Counted from the stretch's first letter, positions 34,984 through 48,598 are shown. The stretch: 64,000 nucleotides of DNA from Baylisascaris procyonis (GCA_037389465.1 JAZARR010000088.1:4402001-4466000), one strand, 5' to 3'. A program made the numbers and translations. The notes: generated by a model from the letters alone, not told the origin.

Positions 34984-37900
34984 CATGCACATATGCAACT
35001 AACATGATAACATTAAAACACACTCTTCACAAAAACCAAGATTTTCAACGATTTTTTAAAAGAAAAAACTACCTTCTAATTTCAGCGTGTCCATCCGGGA
35101 AACGAACACGCACCATCACAACACCGTCATCGTTTGGCCCTGGTTCGGGCGGCAATACCGTCGCCAAGAACGTCATGCGCTTCACTTTGTCTGCTTCGGC
35201 ACGAATGCGCCGCATTTCCTCTTCCCTACAACGCTCAGCATTCGCCAGATGGACATTATGCTGTTTGTTTCAGCTATCGCCGTTACCATAAGAATTTCCC
35301 CCTGCTGGCAGCGATCCACTGAAAGTCTTCCTTTAACAACAGTCAGCTCTTACCCGTTATGCCTTAAAAGCATCGCCCCAAACTATTTTCCTTCATACTG
35401 TCACTAAGCTACATGAACAATTCTACATCCCAGGCATCATACGTTAGATATACGGCGCCATAAAGCTTCGTGCGGATCACCATTACAACAAACGTTGTAA
35501 AAATGTTAGCAATCGTAAAATTTTGGTACATTTTGCAAGAAACTTAAAATGAAGATTAAAAGATTTCTATAAAGTTGTTGGGGGAATTATATGCCGCTCT
35601 CGGTAAATGAGGTCCCAACAGCGAAAACGTAGGTGAATTGACGCATAAGGGGGCGAGAAAGGATATATGAGGGCACGCATTCTGAGGAGAAATAAAGAAA
35701 AAACAAAACTCACCGCTGCTCTTGCTTCTGTTTCTGTAGTGCCTTATGGACAGCACGGTCACGCGCTAACGATTCCTCATATTCCCTTCTCTGTTCCTCA
35801 CGAATCATCTCTCTATAAAAAAGAAACTTCTTTCAAGTTCAAGTTGTATTGGAAGGTACTTATTCAAGTTCAAGTTATATTAGAAGGTACTCGCCAACTC
35901 AATACAAGCGACCTTTCAATCTAAAGCATTCCATAAAAAGGCGATCTTGCATAAAATCTTCTTAACGGCCAAGCTGTTTAACACATTTGTCACGCTTCAC
36001 CCAGATAAACAATAGGAAAAGTAAACGGTGCGGCATTAAGGCGCCAATAAAATATTCTTGAGTGAACAGCCTTCCCTCATTCGTTCCTTCCTTTCTACGG
36101 TCAACTATTTTACCCAGTGGAATCCACCAACTGCAGATATGCTATTTTATAACGTTTCACTGAAAAAAGTGCCAAGACCCAAACGCAACATTTAATCCCC
36201 ACTATAATTCTTTACTTAAATGAAATTTATTTGCAAGGCGTCAGTTTCAAAAAAAAAAAAAAAACACAAAAGTAAACTGACTGCTCAACCCCACTTCTAC
36301 CGTAGACCTTGTAAGCGTTTGCTCATCTTCTAATCTCTTTTATCACGTTCGCCACCCATAGTATCCTCTATTTAGAACATAGCAATGCTAAAGAAAATTG
36401 CACAGTGTATTTGAAGGCAGAAATCACCTCTCTTGCCGTTGTTTTTCCTCAGCTTCTTCGACGTCCTTGATATACTTGTGACGGCCTAGTCCGTTCATTA
36501 GCATGTTCATGACATCCGTCGCCGCGTCAAAACCTGAATCAGGCAGTGAGTGTTGCGTTGTCACAGATACACTTTACAGCAAGCATACTCTTTTTCGGCT
36601 ATGAAAAGCGAAAAATTTTTCTTCGACAGTTCTCCTCTTTCGACTAAAATCACTTAAACACCAAATGAAAACACCTACCAGAGCACATGTCGAACATTTG
36701 AACGACACCCTTCTCCTTCGTTACTATAAGCAGGAGCGGGAAGTGTTCGGTCCTTGTCCTAAACAACATCAAATGATCGCAATCCAATGCAGCGCTCAAC
36801 AAGTTTCCCTTGCTTCATCGGTATAACTTTCAACAAGAGCTTCTCCACCTGAGGTGAGCAATAAGATTCACATAAAAAATGCTTCAGGGTGAGTGAATAA
36901 GGTCTCTGAGATATGAGATCGAGGAATAATTTCATGCGTCAAACTTTGCATCTCAAACAATTGACGTAACTATAATCCACTGCAGCCGGTACTAACTGAC
37001 AAAAATGAGCAAGTCGCTAGTGGCTTGAAATTTCAAAGGAAAAATCAACCTCCGGACCACTCTGTTCGCTTCTCGAACGTCGAGACGTTGAAGCCAGTTC
37101 ACAAGAACCGATTTATTTGCCTCCTGCGTGGCGTCCCAAGCCCACGTCACGAACTGTGCATTCAATAGCGACGTCACGCTTTCCGAGCACAACACCTCAA
37201 AAATAGGTTCTCTTATGAAAGCCAATATCGCATTACAATGACCCTGACTTTTGCAGGATAAAAGGGCAGATGAAAGACTCGATTTTTTTTTTTAGCACAG
37301 ATGCAACAGACGTCACTTGCTCAGCTTATCCATTGATCCTTTGCAAAGTGGCAGTTATCTGTATGTGATGGATTTGCAGAAATGATAATAGATAATAATG
37401 CACAATATTTCCGCCTTGAGAAAAACTTTCATGGCAATGACCTTAGCATTTTTACCATGCCTCTTTATAAGTGCACTCGTTTATCTGCTATTAGCGAACG
37501 GTAAATTTTCAGGGAAACCAGGAAGCCTATGATGACAGTAAAAATGACAACTGCTAAGTGAAAAAGCAACAACGAATACCGTAGCGCCGTTCCTTGGAAC
37601 GATGACTCAACCGATCAGACAATGCTCGAAGCGAAAATATAAGAACATATTTGCTGGGGTATATTGTGAAAAAACGAACGTTTTTAGCAAATATGTTGCT
37701 TGCAATCGAGTTATCATTGTGCACGTAAATGGCGAACGGACGGCGCTCAGCAATTGAGCGACCCGGCGCCTCGAATGCCTCACGCATTGCAGCTTCCAAA
37801 GTGTCTTCATAAAAATGCGGGTGATTGTAGCCGTAGCTGAAATTGACCTTCTAAGCAGTACAAAAATATATCTTTCATAGACCTGAACATGAACTTGAGC

Positions 37901-40900
37901 ATTTCTTGGAGGTAATCATTTTCGGCCACTTTTCCACCTTCAGTGATTGGATAAATTTGTACTTCACATGAAAGTGCATAAACGGAGTAAAACTCTGCGG
38001 GATGGTTTGAAATCATAAGCTTCATAAAGCTCATTTCAGCGGATTTAGGATCGTTATGATTTCAATATATAAGGTATAAATGAACTATTTCCTCAGAGGG
38101 ATCATATACGCAATGCTTCCAATAGCCGAATTACAAGAAACTAGGAAAAGCTTTTTGCTCGTGATCACTCTATTAAGAACAAATGCTTTCCGCTAGGGAA
38201 AAACAGCAATTCACTAAATGACATGACGAACCCTAGGAAAGTTGGATCCCGTATGCAATCGAATGGGAATCACACATCGGAGGCTCTCGAAAATTTTCGC
38301 ATGTTATCAAAAAATTCGCCGAACGTCAAATTTCATGGTATTCCTGTTGACCGTTATTTGCACTTTCGTCAACCATAACTACCAGAAATTCGGTCTTTTC
38401 ATGGGAATTTCTTTCGCTCATTGCCTGACATAATTCTACTATTCTTCTGGGGTACCATTCGTTTAGAACACAAGACCGACCTCAATCTCAAGATAAACTC
38501 TCTTCTAGTGAAAACATCCAACAGTGAAAAAACAATTTTGCCCAGAATATTGACAAACGATAGTACGCATCGTAGTGCAATGAAGAAGAAATTAAGAGCA
38601 AACCGCGCTTCAAAGACCGCGACGAAATTGCTGATAGCTTCGGGGACGTTGGCGAAGTCAGAAGGCACCAAAGGGACGTTCTCAATCGGACGACTCTAAA
38701 AACATGTTTAATAGTAAAGTCAGTATTAAAAAAAATCTATTCAAAACGTATATTTCACAATAATTCCAATTTAATCATATTTGCGCAAGAAAATATAAGA
38801 ATAGTCATTAGATGATTAGATGATTAATCGATGCAAATTCCAACCTATTCAAATAGCACGTATCAACTTCAATGAAACGTCTAAGAGTCACCAATCGCTC
38901 TAGATTTCTAAAGACAGACCCGTCCTAGCTACAAAACTCCAGTAGGTTAGAGGACAAATGCTTCGAGCTTAAGCATGACAAAAACAAGCATTTTTTTAAC
39001 TTCAGGGTGACAAAGGTCTATTAAGAGGCTGGATGAAGAATTTAGTCTTCTCTTATAAACGCGCACAGCGGGAGGAGGAACAGGCACAGGGTGGGGGAGG
39101 GGAGGGGGATTAGGAGCCTAACTTCTGATTACATGATCATTCCATCGGCCTTCAGCTACAGCGCAATCAAAATTAATGAAACAACAATAACGAAACGGTG
39201 AAGCGATTGCAATATTACATTTTCAAGGCAATGGCAATATTCATTATAACACTTAGTGCGGAAGTTGAAAATAAAAAAGATTAATCCAGAAAAGTGCAAT
39301 GGATGTATTAAATGTTTGACTACTGGATTTTACAGTAAAAAAGTTGTTGCAAGTCGCCATATCCAAGAGCTTGATTAGTCAAAGCGTTACCGCTCCCTCT
39401 GCCGTTTCATCCAATTCTAGAGGACCGTCAAAGACTTCCGAATCAGAATCACGATCCGTCGTCGACATCCCGCTAACGGCTACCGACTGCATGTGGTCGG
39501 TTTCCGAATGCATACGCGTTTGCAGTGGCTGTCCTGGTATCCCCATGGTTGTCGTCACTGCACTCTCCTGCGATGAGCTTGCACCGTTCGAACGGCTCAA
39601 CCCTTAAATGCGACCGAATTTCATCGACCAAAATTTGATTGCAACTGAAAGCTTTCCGCCAGCTACTAACCAAAACTACGATTAAAGTCCCATTTCATTC
39701 GCGAGTCTACATTTGGTTAACGATAGGAATTCCCCATTCGGTGAAAAACAAAGGAGATTTTTTGACTGCAGTGTTCTCGGACAGCAGCTTTTTAGAATAA
39801 GCCTTTTAAGATTCTTATCATGCAAAAATAAGCAGTTGTTAGCGCTTCAATGAAACGTTAAAAAATGTCGCATCTCTCGATTTCCCATTCGCAGTGTAGG
39901 ACGAAGGAGTCATCTAATTCAACTGCAGAAATGCTCAACACATGATGCCAAACTCCTAAATGCTCAAAGATATTTGCGACGTTTCACAGTCATTATGCAA
40001 ACAGAACCAGCCAGTCTATGGCCTGGTGAATAACTTGCTGATCCGATCTGTGCCATTTGCGCCAAATGAGTGGATTTAATCGCTCTCCCTCAACCCAATG
40101 GTTCATCGCTACCAATTCATGTATTCATGCGAACAAAAGTTTAGTACAACAACAGCCTTTTGCAACCTTATGATATCATATCAGTCTCCAGCCGGTCGTT
40201 AAATGTTGCTGAAAAGAAGAACGCAATAAAGCGATGACTTTAGGCAAATGACAGAAACAAATTATACTATGTACATATGACTGAACATGATATACAAGAC
40301 TGCCGGAGTCGACCTTAAGAATTAACTTTGTTGTAATCGCAATTCTCATAAGAAAAGTTAACAGATGAGATTTCGAGTAAGAGAGAAAGAGTCCGAGAGG
40401 GTGTCTTGAGGGAACGGAGAGGAAAAACGAACAAACCCTATATCCCACATGAGAAAGACTGCACCGCCTCAAGAAAATTTCATACAAAACATCCAGAAAA
40501 AACAGCAACGACAAAAGTCAAAATATTAACTGTAAACTCGAGGAGAAGAGTTATTCCGCATCTGCACCTCACTTAAACTTTTTTTGAATTTCACTAGAAT
40601 TACTTTTCATAGTACAACGCAAAATAGTGAGATTGAAAGACAACTTGATATTGACTTGTGTAGATCAACCGAAATAATGAAGCAAAATACTTCAAAAACA
40701 CCTCTCGTGAAATTTGAAACATAACTTAATGACCCACTATACATCGACTTATATCATTCACCATTTGAAAAGTCGGCGTCTTCCACCCACATCGAATCGT
40801 CGTCCATATCGTTCGCCCTGAAAGCGACAACGTGTTGTTCACCTAGCAAACAAACCAACCAGCATCACCCAACCTGTCAACAACAAATGAAGACACCCAA

Positions 40901-43034
40901 ACAGTGCAATATCATCAAAAATATCGACTCCATGACACCAATCTATAAAACTCTGTGACCACAGCATCATGGTCTCATAACTCAGGCTTCTTCTAAAAAA
41001 CAAACAAACAAAAAACAAAATCGCAAGAATTCGTCCACGCCACACATGCTAAACCATGAGCGGCTCTCACAGAAAGTGCTCTAATACTTCAATCGATTTG
41101 CTGAGATGCAGGTGTTGGATTCATTTCAGATGATTCGATCTGCTCCATGATCCGTCCCCTCACTTCCTCTTAGTTTCTATTCTCTGAACATTATTGGTCA
41201 TTCAATGAAGTAACCAACATAAATCCGCATAACACTGTAGTTTTACGTGATCTTTCCAACATCGCAATTCAACAGCTAGACGCAATTATTAAAAAAAAAA
41301 AGAAGAAAAGCCAGAATTATAAGTGTTGACGTTTTTTCTTTACTCACTGAGTATATAAAAACAGCTGCATGAAGATGTACACCAAAAAAGACAAAAAAAA
41401 AAAAAAAACGAGCGCTACAAAGCCTACTACTATATGGAATAAAGTGGACTTGATATATGATGCTAAGGAAGATATCGCAAAAAAATGTTCAGAGTATAAG
41501 TCTTACAGCACATTAATATGGAATTTGAACTGAACGAGGATTCAGCTTTAACTTACATGCATGCGTACATAAATACATGGAAACAATTCGAATATATTTG
41601 AGCAATGGATCAACTGGTCCTGAGCATTCATGCTCAAATTCTATGTTAATCCCAACCAAAGTGAATGAATTGTTTCTTTCTGATAGCCCCTTCAGGTAAT
41701 ATCAACCAAAAGTCCACACAAGCAAAATGCACTAACCCGCTCTGCATCATTCGTCCCACATTATGCGCAGTAGCTGAGGCACCATAATCCACAGAGTGAT
41801 CGTCTTCAACTGAGTCGCCGGCGAGACGAATCTCTATCGCCCTTTGCAGGTCCCAGTCGACAGACGACAACACTTCAATCGCCCGACGCTTATCCTCCTC
41901 ATTCGCGATTTCCTACAAAATCATTCAACATTCAACAACAACTTGAATAATTTGGCGAAAAACTGATGTAATATAAATACGATCATTCCCAATCGCCTAA
42001 AAATTTCTCATACATCAACAGCCAGACAAGATTATAGCATCAACATTTTCCATCATCGTTAATATTCGTTCGCAACGTTGAAGTAATTCCAAGATATATT
42101 CTTCGCTTATGAGCTCCAGGAAACAAATCACCCAATCTATAATTACTTACGCACTTAACCAATCAATGCTTCGAAATCTGAGAGATCGACTGTAATGGGC
42201 AATATTTACAGAAGACAAGGGAACTTTCGCCTATGATGTATGAGTAGGGGATGTGGTATTTGAAAGAGTCATCAGTTGACCAGATGACTAAACACATCGT
42301 GAATGAAATTCAACCGCTTTTCATACAACATAAGTCCCAACATATAAGCCAGAACTGGGTAAAAATTTGTACAAATTGGTAACGAGTCGGGCAATTTCGT
42401 AAAGGTGGGAGGACGATGAGTTGGAAAATTCAATGAAAAATATTCCGAGAGTTCCAAAAAACTTGAATCACTAACGCCAGCAGCGGTCCGGCTATAATAA
42501 GGGAACAGAAATCCTTCTTTATGAAAAATATAGTCATATCAGTTAACTGTCCACAAAAGAAGACCGTGTTAAGCAATGCAATCAGGTGTTTTATGATACT
42601 CAATATCTGAGATTGCCTACTGGAGGGTCCAAGTAGGGGCCGATGAAGACTGCGAAAACATAAAAGCAAGGAATCGTTCCTGCCTTTTGAAGCCCTCAAA
42701 GTGAAAACCGAGATGTCCTCGAAATTTGGAAGCTTGAAGGCTGGAGGCTTATGACATGAATTCAACCCCACTGAGCTTCGGGAACTCTGAAAACACATTA
42801 AGAGGCCCGAAAATTAAGGAACAGTGTGACGGGTTTCAGAATCAGGAGCCCTTTGATCAGACTTGAGAGCTCCTAATTTTCGACAAAAAAAGTACAGCGA
42901 TATAGGAAATTATTCTGAACTTTTTCACAAATAAATTAATAAACAGAAAAGATGAATAACCACACCTGATAACGATTCAGCAAAGTCGATTGCGCACCTG
43001 AGAGTTCGATTGCCGCATAACGATTGTCACCCAT
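34031..43034 (-). CDS. ubxn-3: FAF1/UBXN-3 homologue: UBA-UAS-UBX adaptor of p97/CDC-48
   Basis: Thirteen exons in continuous phase: 43034-42966, 41912-41737, 40817-40762, 39602-39391, 38695-38604, 37836-37680, 37195-37050, 36758-36679, 36533-36428, 35812-35714, 35225-35073, 34405-34297 and 34129-34031 (1,554 nt, 517 residues). FAF1 proteins bind ubiquitylated clients through UBA and recruit the p97/CDC48 ATPase through UBX; worm UBXN-3 works in replisome disassembly. Seen in order: UBA-like helices with NWDL-type core VDWDLQRAIE (about 40), acidic MDDDSMWVEDAD (about 85), thioredoxin-like UAS with RYGYNHPHFYE and FVTWAWD (about 200-345), charged coiled coil (350-410), then UBX starting VMVRVRFPDG and ending near GENEA. 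Human FAF1 has about 650 residues; the two ubiquitin-like domains between UBA and UAS are not apparent. The FAF2 alternative is less likely because the FAF2-type membrane hairpin is missing and the UAS pattern matches FAF1. Confidence 0.93.
34917..34980. repeat. TA dinucleotide microsatellite
   Basis: About 64 bp of alternating AT, interrupted once by ACAT near 34950, inside the intron of the FAF1 homologue between its UBX exons. It is likely length-polymorphic. The open frame with runs of YI across it is an artefact. Confidence 0.95.
35831..35892. repeat. Imperfect tandem duplication, about 30 bp
   Basis: TTCAAGTTCAAGTT(G/A)TATT(G/A)GAAGGTACT occurs twice back to back next to the acceptor of FAF1 exon 10. 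Each copy itself contains the hexamer doublet TTCAAGTTCAAG. Confidence 0.8.
39089..39108 (+). other. G-quadruplex-type motif in a FAF1 intron
   Basis: GGGTGGGGGAGGGGAGGGGG satisfies the four-run rule with single-base loops. It lies on the strand opposite to the FAF1 transcript, so any quadruplex would form in the template DNA strand while the RNA carries the C-rich complement. Confidence 0.7.
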
Positions 43035-43044
43035 CACTGCGCCT
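43035..43044 (-). promoter_or_regulatory. Probable spliced-leader acceptor of the FAF1 homologue
   Basis: CATTTCAG on the minus strand ends 8 nt before the ATG at 43034-43032. A strong acceptor this close to the start, with no upstream coding exon, is what an SL trans-splice site looks like in nematodes. It supports the chosen start codon. Confidence 0.55.
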
Positions 43045-45835
43045 GAAATGTCAAAAACAATAGTGCTGTTCAAAAGCGATCGCAGATACATCGTACAGCG
43101 TATCACGCTTCACAATTAATGGCATTTCAAGACGGGTGATCTTCGAAATTTAACCCTTTAGCACCATGTTTCAATTCTAAAGACGCTATGCTTGGCGAAA
43201 ATAACGATTGCTAAACCGCATAACTGAATTCATAGTCACATCATGGATATAGTACGCCCCCCCTGCCTTATGGAACAATTCTATTCCCGCCTAAGGTAAG
43301 AGTCTCCCTGGCTAATGTTACGATTCCCCTCAGTGTGGAGGAAGTATCTTCATGTCTTAACTGATGAAAATGTAGCTGCTATTAACGTTTTGACGTTTGA
43401 AAAGCCAAATGCATAAACTAATAGGCCATCTAAATTTTTTATTTACAAATATATCACGACGACTATTGGGCACTATATTTATTGTCATCTTCACAATGTA
43501 TTCAACACATTCCATTTTATGTTCACAATTAATATCGGCTAGTATCATATTCTCATTTAGCGCTATCATTTCCGGTTTTAATAGTTGTTTTTATGTTTCC
43601 GCAAAATATTTTTTATCATTTTCACATAAACATCGACGAATGCACCGTTTCGTTTCAAAAACAAGAATTTCGCATCTATAGCAATGGCACAAAAATCTTC
43701 GATGAGAGAATTATTGCTTCTTAGCATTCAATAGTATAGTGTGTTTGTTGAGGTTTTTTTTTTTTTTTGAAAGGTGTTCAGTAATAAATGTGATAGGCGA
43801 TAGCAGATGTTTATTGGCACAATTCTCACCTCTCTAGAAAGCCTTTTTCTCCCAAGCACCTCAGCTACTCATTAATTCAATCATAAGTGATGACACATCT
43901 ACTCCACATAATCAACGCCCCACCGAATGGACACTTCATACGACCGTTGAATCATATAAAATGAAAACAACTATAATCCCCACAGCAATCAATAAAACAC
44001 CAACAGCCCTAAAATATTGCATTCTTTTCAATATAATGCACCGTTGAATGAAAGCTTACTAGAAGGTATAAAATACAACAAAGTTGAATCCCCTCCCTGC
44101 AGAAAGCAGAATAAACTAAAAGCGCCTCTAAATACTCGGTTAAGCACACTCGAACTTTAGTACAGCACAGAAACTATAGATCAACTCTATTTAGATAAGC
44201 ACTCTATGGCACAAATAAACACTATCCGTATAAACAAGAAAATAAATACAGCCTATCAGACTTCATTTATCTTATTTACGAGGCTTCATTCATCTTATCT
44301 ATCACGCTTCATAAGGTATCAATAATTAAATAGGTAAAATAATGCTGTCAAATTAGTACCAAATTAGATCGCTCACATTAACCAGTAGGGTTCGTTTTTT
44401 TTTGCGGCTCAATTAGTGAAAATTCATAGAGTTTTTCCACTCTGAACTATGAAAAATTGTATAGAAACACATACGGTGCACTATACTCACGCACTTTCCT
44501 CATTTCTACGTTCAGTGGTTCCCGAGTTTAAACGATTAGATAGACAAACAGACAGACACATGCAAACACATACATATGTACAGACATGTGCAAGCAAACT
44601 AGGAAAGCGCATAAAGTAGCGCAAAATGCATGCCCACCAGCACTGTTCGATTTGCTCTCTAGTATAAATCACTGTCAAAGGGCTGCAAAAAAAAAAAAAA
44701 AAAGAAAGAACAGAAAAAACACTACAACAAAAAAAAAGTCTGCGAAAGTTGATAAACACACTTCAAGACTTCTATTTAAACAAATATAGTACGACATACT
44801 CATATACAAACATTTGACGTTCTCTAAGCATAACATAGTCTTTGCTATTCTAGGCTTGAACTCTTTACGTCACATCGGCACCGAGAAGCCAAGAACCCAC
44901 ACACAAAATCCATAAGAAAAAATGCAGTAGAACATTAATCAACGTTGAAACGTTATATCGATGAGTCGACAGCAATGTGGTTGGGCAACGAAATTTCAAA
45001 GATAAGAGCAAGGCAACCTCCCCTTCCTTTCCTTCCGTCCTCGCCTCATCCCCTGCCCCTGCTCCGCACCTTTGGACTTCAGAGCCACCACTGACCTCAC
45101 CTTAGAAACCTTCGAAAACCGCGCTCGAAACGCTAAACGACAACCAAAAAATACAGATCGTCATCAGCTGAATGCATTACACTCAACGCCGTGTCATTTT
45201 GCAACGACCGTAATGAAAACTTTGCAACAAGATTTATTTTCGTTGTAAGACAAATCACTTTAATTCAAAAATCTGTTGGAGCGATGCAATAGGGAATTAG
45301 TTGGATTTGTGTGATAGCTACCAAAAGTACAGGAAATAATTTTATTAATAAGTCAACGATAAATTGGAAATACACTATGCATAAATATGTGTCTTCAAAA
45401 AGGATGATATTCATATCATCTCGATTATAGATAAGCAACTTTTTTTTTGTAAAATATTTGCTGTTGTGAAAATCTGCAAAACATTAAACAAACGAATTAA
45501 AGCGTACGATTACAATGAGCAAAAAGGCATCAGTGAAACATAAAATTATAGATTTTCCAGAGGTGAAGATGGTTCAGGTGACCAATGATCGCAATGATAC
45601 TAGATGCTGAGATAGGATTAACCAACGCAAGAAGGAAAAAAATTTTGCAGACCTTCTATGATGGATTTGAAGGAAAAGGAAAAAGAAAGGCAATGAGAAC
45701 CTTCTCATAATGTCTGCTGCAGCTACTGTGAATAATCTTCAGAATGTAATATGTGCCACATTAAACGCTTCAGTTGTCACCGACATTGACTTCTCAAATA
45801 TTTTCACGGGAGACAACTGCGTAGTGCATAGCCTT

Positions 45836-46672
45836 TTTGTGTACTGCAACAAGTACTTCTAGTTTGTTGCTTTTAGTGTTACTCTCAGTTCTCAACGGTA
45901 TTCATGAACTGAGTAATAAGGTTTCACTTGGGTCAACCGGTATCCCAGCACCATTTCTCAGTTTCACGCCCACTTGGCACAACTTTCCTGAGCTCGCTTT
46001 CTTGCTCATCTCCTCCCTCACCATGGAAGTGTGCGTTCGTTTCACCTTTGCTGGAAAAACCACGTGCCACTTCAGTAAAACCTTAACACGTTGTTAGTCT
46101 ACGTTTGTAACGTTCTCGAGATAATCGTCATTGCTGCTAGCACAGCCCCAATTGTTGTCTTCAAGAGTGCAGGGTGCCAGCCCTAGCCTTCTACCCTTAA
46201 TCTGCCCTTGAAGGATCCGCAAATCCCTTCTCTTTCGAGGCTGGACCAGATGCTGTGTAATCCGGCAACAAGGCAAGAGATTAGAATTTTTACCTAGCCT
46301 TAAAAAATTCAACGACAGGAAGGCAGAGGGGACGTTGCTCCGACAAAGCCTTGGCACAGATAGTCCCACCTCCGCGCCAACAAGCACCAGGCACACCTCA
46401 CGTTCGAGCCTTCGCGACAAGACTGCACACCACTACGGTCCGAACCGACGGTCACAAGGACGACATCTCACGTGAAAAGCTAAAGCACACTGATTCCTAC
46501 TAGCAAATACGCTCTCCTTTTATACGCACCAACCCTTGCCTTAAGGTATTTGTAGAAAGTCTGCTCTGTCTTACGATCATCGCTTCTCGGCTCTGCCCGA
46601 AGGGAATTGACCCACAATTTATTGACCGCTCCTTACGTGTAATTTGCGTGGCATACAGGTGCCATTACAAAA
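45836..46672 (-). mobile_element. Possible solo LTR or degenerate retroelement fragment
   Basis: On the minus strand this segment begins TGTAATGGCACC, carries TATAAAAG (46524-46517), then a GC-rich leader and short open frames (QPRKRRDLRILQGQIKGRR and so on, then WHVVFPAKVKRTHTSMVREE in another frame), and could end at TACACA near 45836. A TG...CA boundary with an internal TATA box would suit an LTR. However, I find no second LTR, no clear target duplication and no poly(A) signal. It may instead be a decayed gene fragment. Confidence 0.25.
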
Positions 46673-47649
46673 GCAACCATAGCTATCTGATCAAGTAATG
46701 ATATTCCAGGTTTGCTTTGAACATACCAGTCTTCCATTGCCTAGGGAATGCTGTGTGCAAGAAAGATGACGGGAAGTGCTTCATTAGTTGCGCATATCTT
46801 TTCGAAAGTTCCCAAAAAGCATCTGGGAGCATTCGTTTATTTTTTCCATCGCATAAAACCATATCGAACAGAGCAACCGTTTAGAAAAAAAAGAACAAAC
46901 ATACAAGAAAAGAAGCGCATCATAGACGGCCAGGTAGTTATCGAAATTTCTGCTGCAACTGGCAACTGCATGAGGGTTTGGGCAAGGGAAAAGAAGTTTC
47001 CAAACAACTAGAACTCAAGAAACATGGCTTTATGCAATGAGGTAAACTTACACTAAATCAAGGTCAAGCTAAGCGTTCAACCCGAAAAAACCGTAGCAAT
47101 TATTTCGATCTGTCGACTTCTGAGTAATCCATAGAATCCTTTACAGAAGTTCTCATCATTTGAAGCGGATAGTCTTAGGAGAATTAACGAAACAATATGT
47201 TTAAAAATTATCATCGCCCCAAAAGTTGAAGAATAGACGCTTCTGTGCGACCCCCGATATGCATGAGGCACTTCAATGGCAATAAATTAGGAAGAAAACA
47301 GAAGAAAGGAAACCTGGAAGAACACAACGAGGGCAGCTGTAAATAATAATGAACGCAAATATATGCACCGTTGTAAGCATTTAAATGGAGCTACGATAGG
47401 GAAGCCCCAAAATGGGATCAATAAGACAACTGCGTGAAACTGACAAATGACGCGCTGCCGATCTCTGCTTTCGATGGAGTGCAACTACAATGGGGAATCT
47501 AAGTTAAATAAAGCCCAATCTCGATCACAGACGGGCCAGGCTTTAGTCATGACCATATGGAGACGAAATACACTCAATCCTGACCGGCGGTGATACTGCT
47601 TTTAACTCTGACCTAATCTGGGCTCAACTCATTTTCATATGGTCATAGG

Positions 47650-48209
47650 TCACATCCACCTTCGTCCTTGGCCCCGACCAAGACTGGCTTTAATCGAGAT
47701 GCGTCGAAGTGAACTTCTACGAAGTTTCAACTTTTCTGGAAAACAATTGCGTTTCAAAATCAGCTTAAAACATACTATGCTGCCACAGTTACGAATTCCT
47801 TCGCCCTCCAACGCTTTCGTACGCATATACAAGTTCCCGTCATTGGACTTACTCGAACTACAAAATCAATGCATCCACACCATCACAACTGCAGGACGAA
47901 GGGAGTGAGACTCACCCGATTTAGTCAACGGCGATTGGTCCGAAGAGAAATAAGAGACAGAGAGGATCATGGGAGGCGACGAGTCAATGATTCCTCCATG
48001 CAGCGGCTAAAGCTGCATTTAAGCAGCCCTAGCCGACCAGTGGGATCGGAGCTGAGGACCGTCACAGGGCAGAGAGAATGCTTTCCGTCGCTTTCGCAAA
48101 GAATCACCCACTCGTCGCTACCCGTCCTCCCCTCTATCTCCTCCCTCTCCTCGGATCCATTACCATCGTCTAAGTTCGGTGAGTTTCTCTCCCTTCTTCC
48201 TACAACAGC
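47650..48209 (-). CDS. Unassigned candidate exons (strand uncertain)
   Basis: Two protein-like frames lie on the minus strand. One follows a CTGTTGTAG acceptor at about 48210 and contains GSDEWVILCESDGKHSLCPV, ending in a stop near 47967. The second follows a GATTTTGTAG acceptor near 47858, contains RTKALEGEGIRNCGSIVCFK and ends in a stop at 47650. A consensus donor GGTGAGT lies between them (about 47910), but the open frame at that donor is not that of the first stretch, so no continuous product results. The plus strand is also open here and has its own donor GTGAGT near 48180. No family is recognised. The segment is clearly GC-richer than its surroundings. Confidence 0.2.
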
Positions 48210-48598
48210 AAACACTACATAAGTTCCGTATTTGTCATATTTTATAACAAATGCACCTTTTCGTGCTCAAAGGAAAGGATTTAAAGCGATAGCAAACTTT
48301 CAGTTTCATCTGTTTTTTCTCAAATGGTGGAAGACCAACACATAAAGCCAAATAGCTAATGCATCAAGACCATCTAGAAAAAATCCAGCAATATTGATAA
48401 CTACATCGCTGCATCTACTGCAGCCATGTCACTGTTACTACGTTAAGCACTCATTGCTAGCCCTTCCCCGATCTCCCAACTCGAAATACTCAAGCTTTTG
48501 GATAAGCCGCCTATTAAACAGCTAAAAAGACCTTTCTTGTTGCAGACCAGGCAACCTGTTTTACATTTCTCCACAACAGTGCGTAAACATATGATATA

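Larger units (their letters stand above)
43045..48598. other. Intergenic region with candidate element and unassigned GC-richer frames
   Basis: 5.5 kb between the DPP III stop and the FAF1 start. From 43.2 to 45.8 kb it is AT-rich with homopolymer runs and nothing coding. 45.8-46.7 kb holds an LTR-like segment. 47.6-48.2 kb is GC-richer and open in several frames. The remainder shows nothing I can support. Confidence 0.45.

Noticed and set aside
44487..44789. Frames across poly-A/T tracts at 44.5-44.8 kb
   Set aside because: They are low-complexity F/K runs from homopolymers with no splice or family support.
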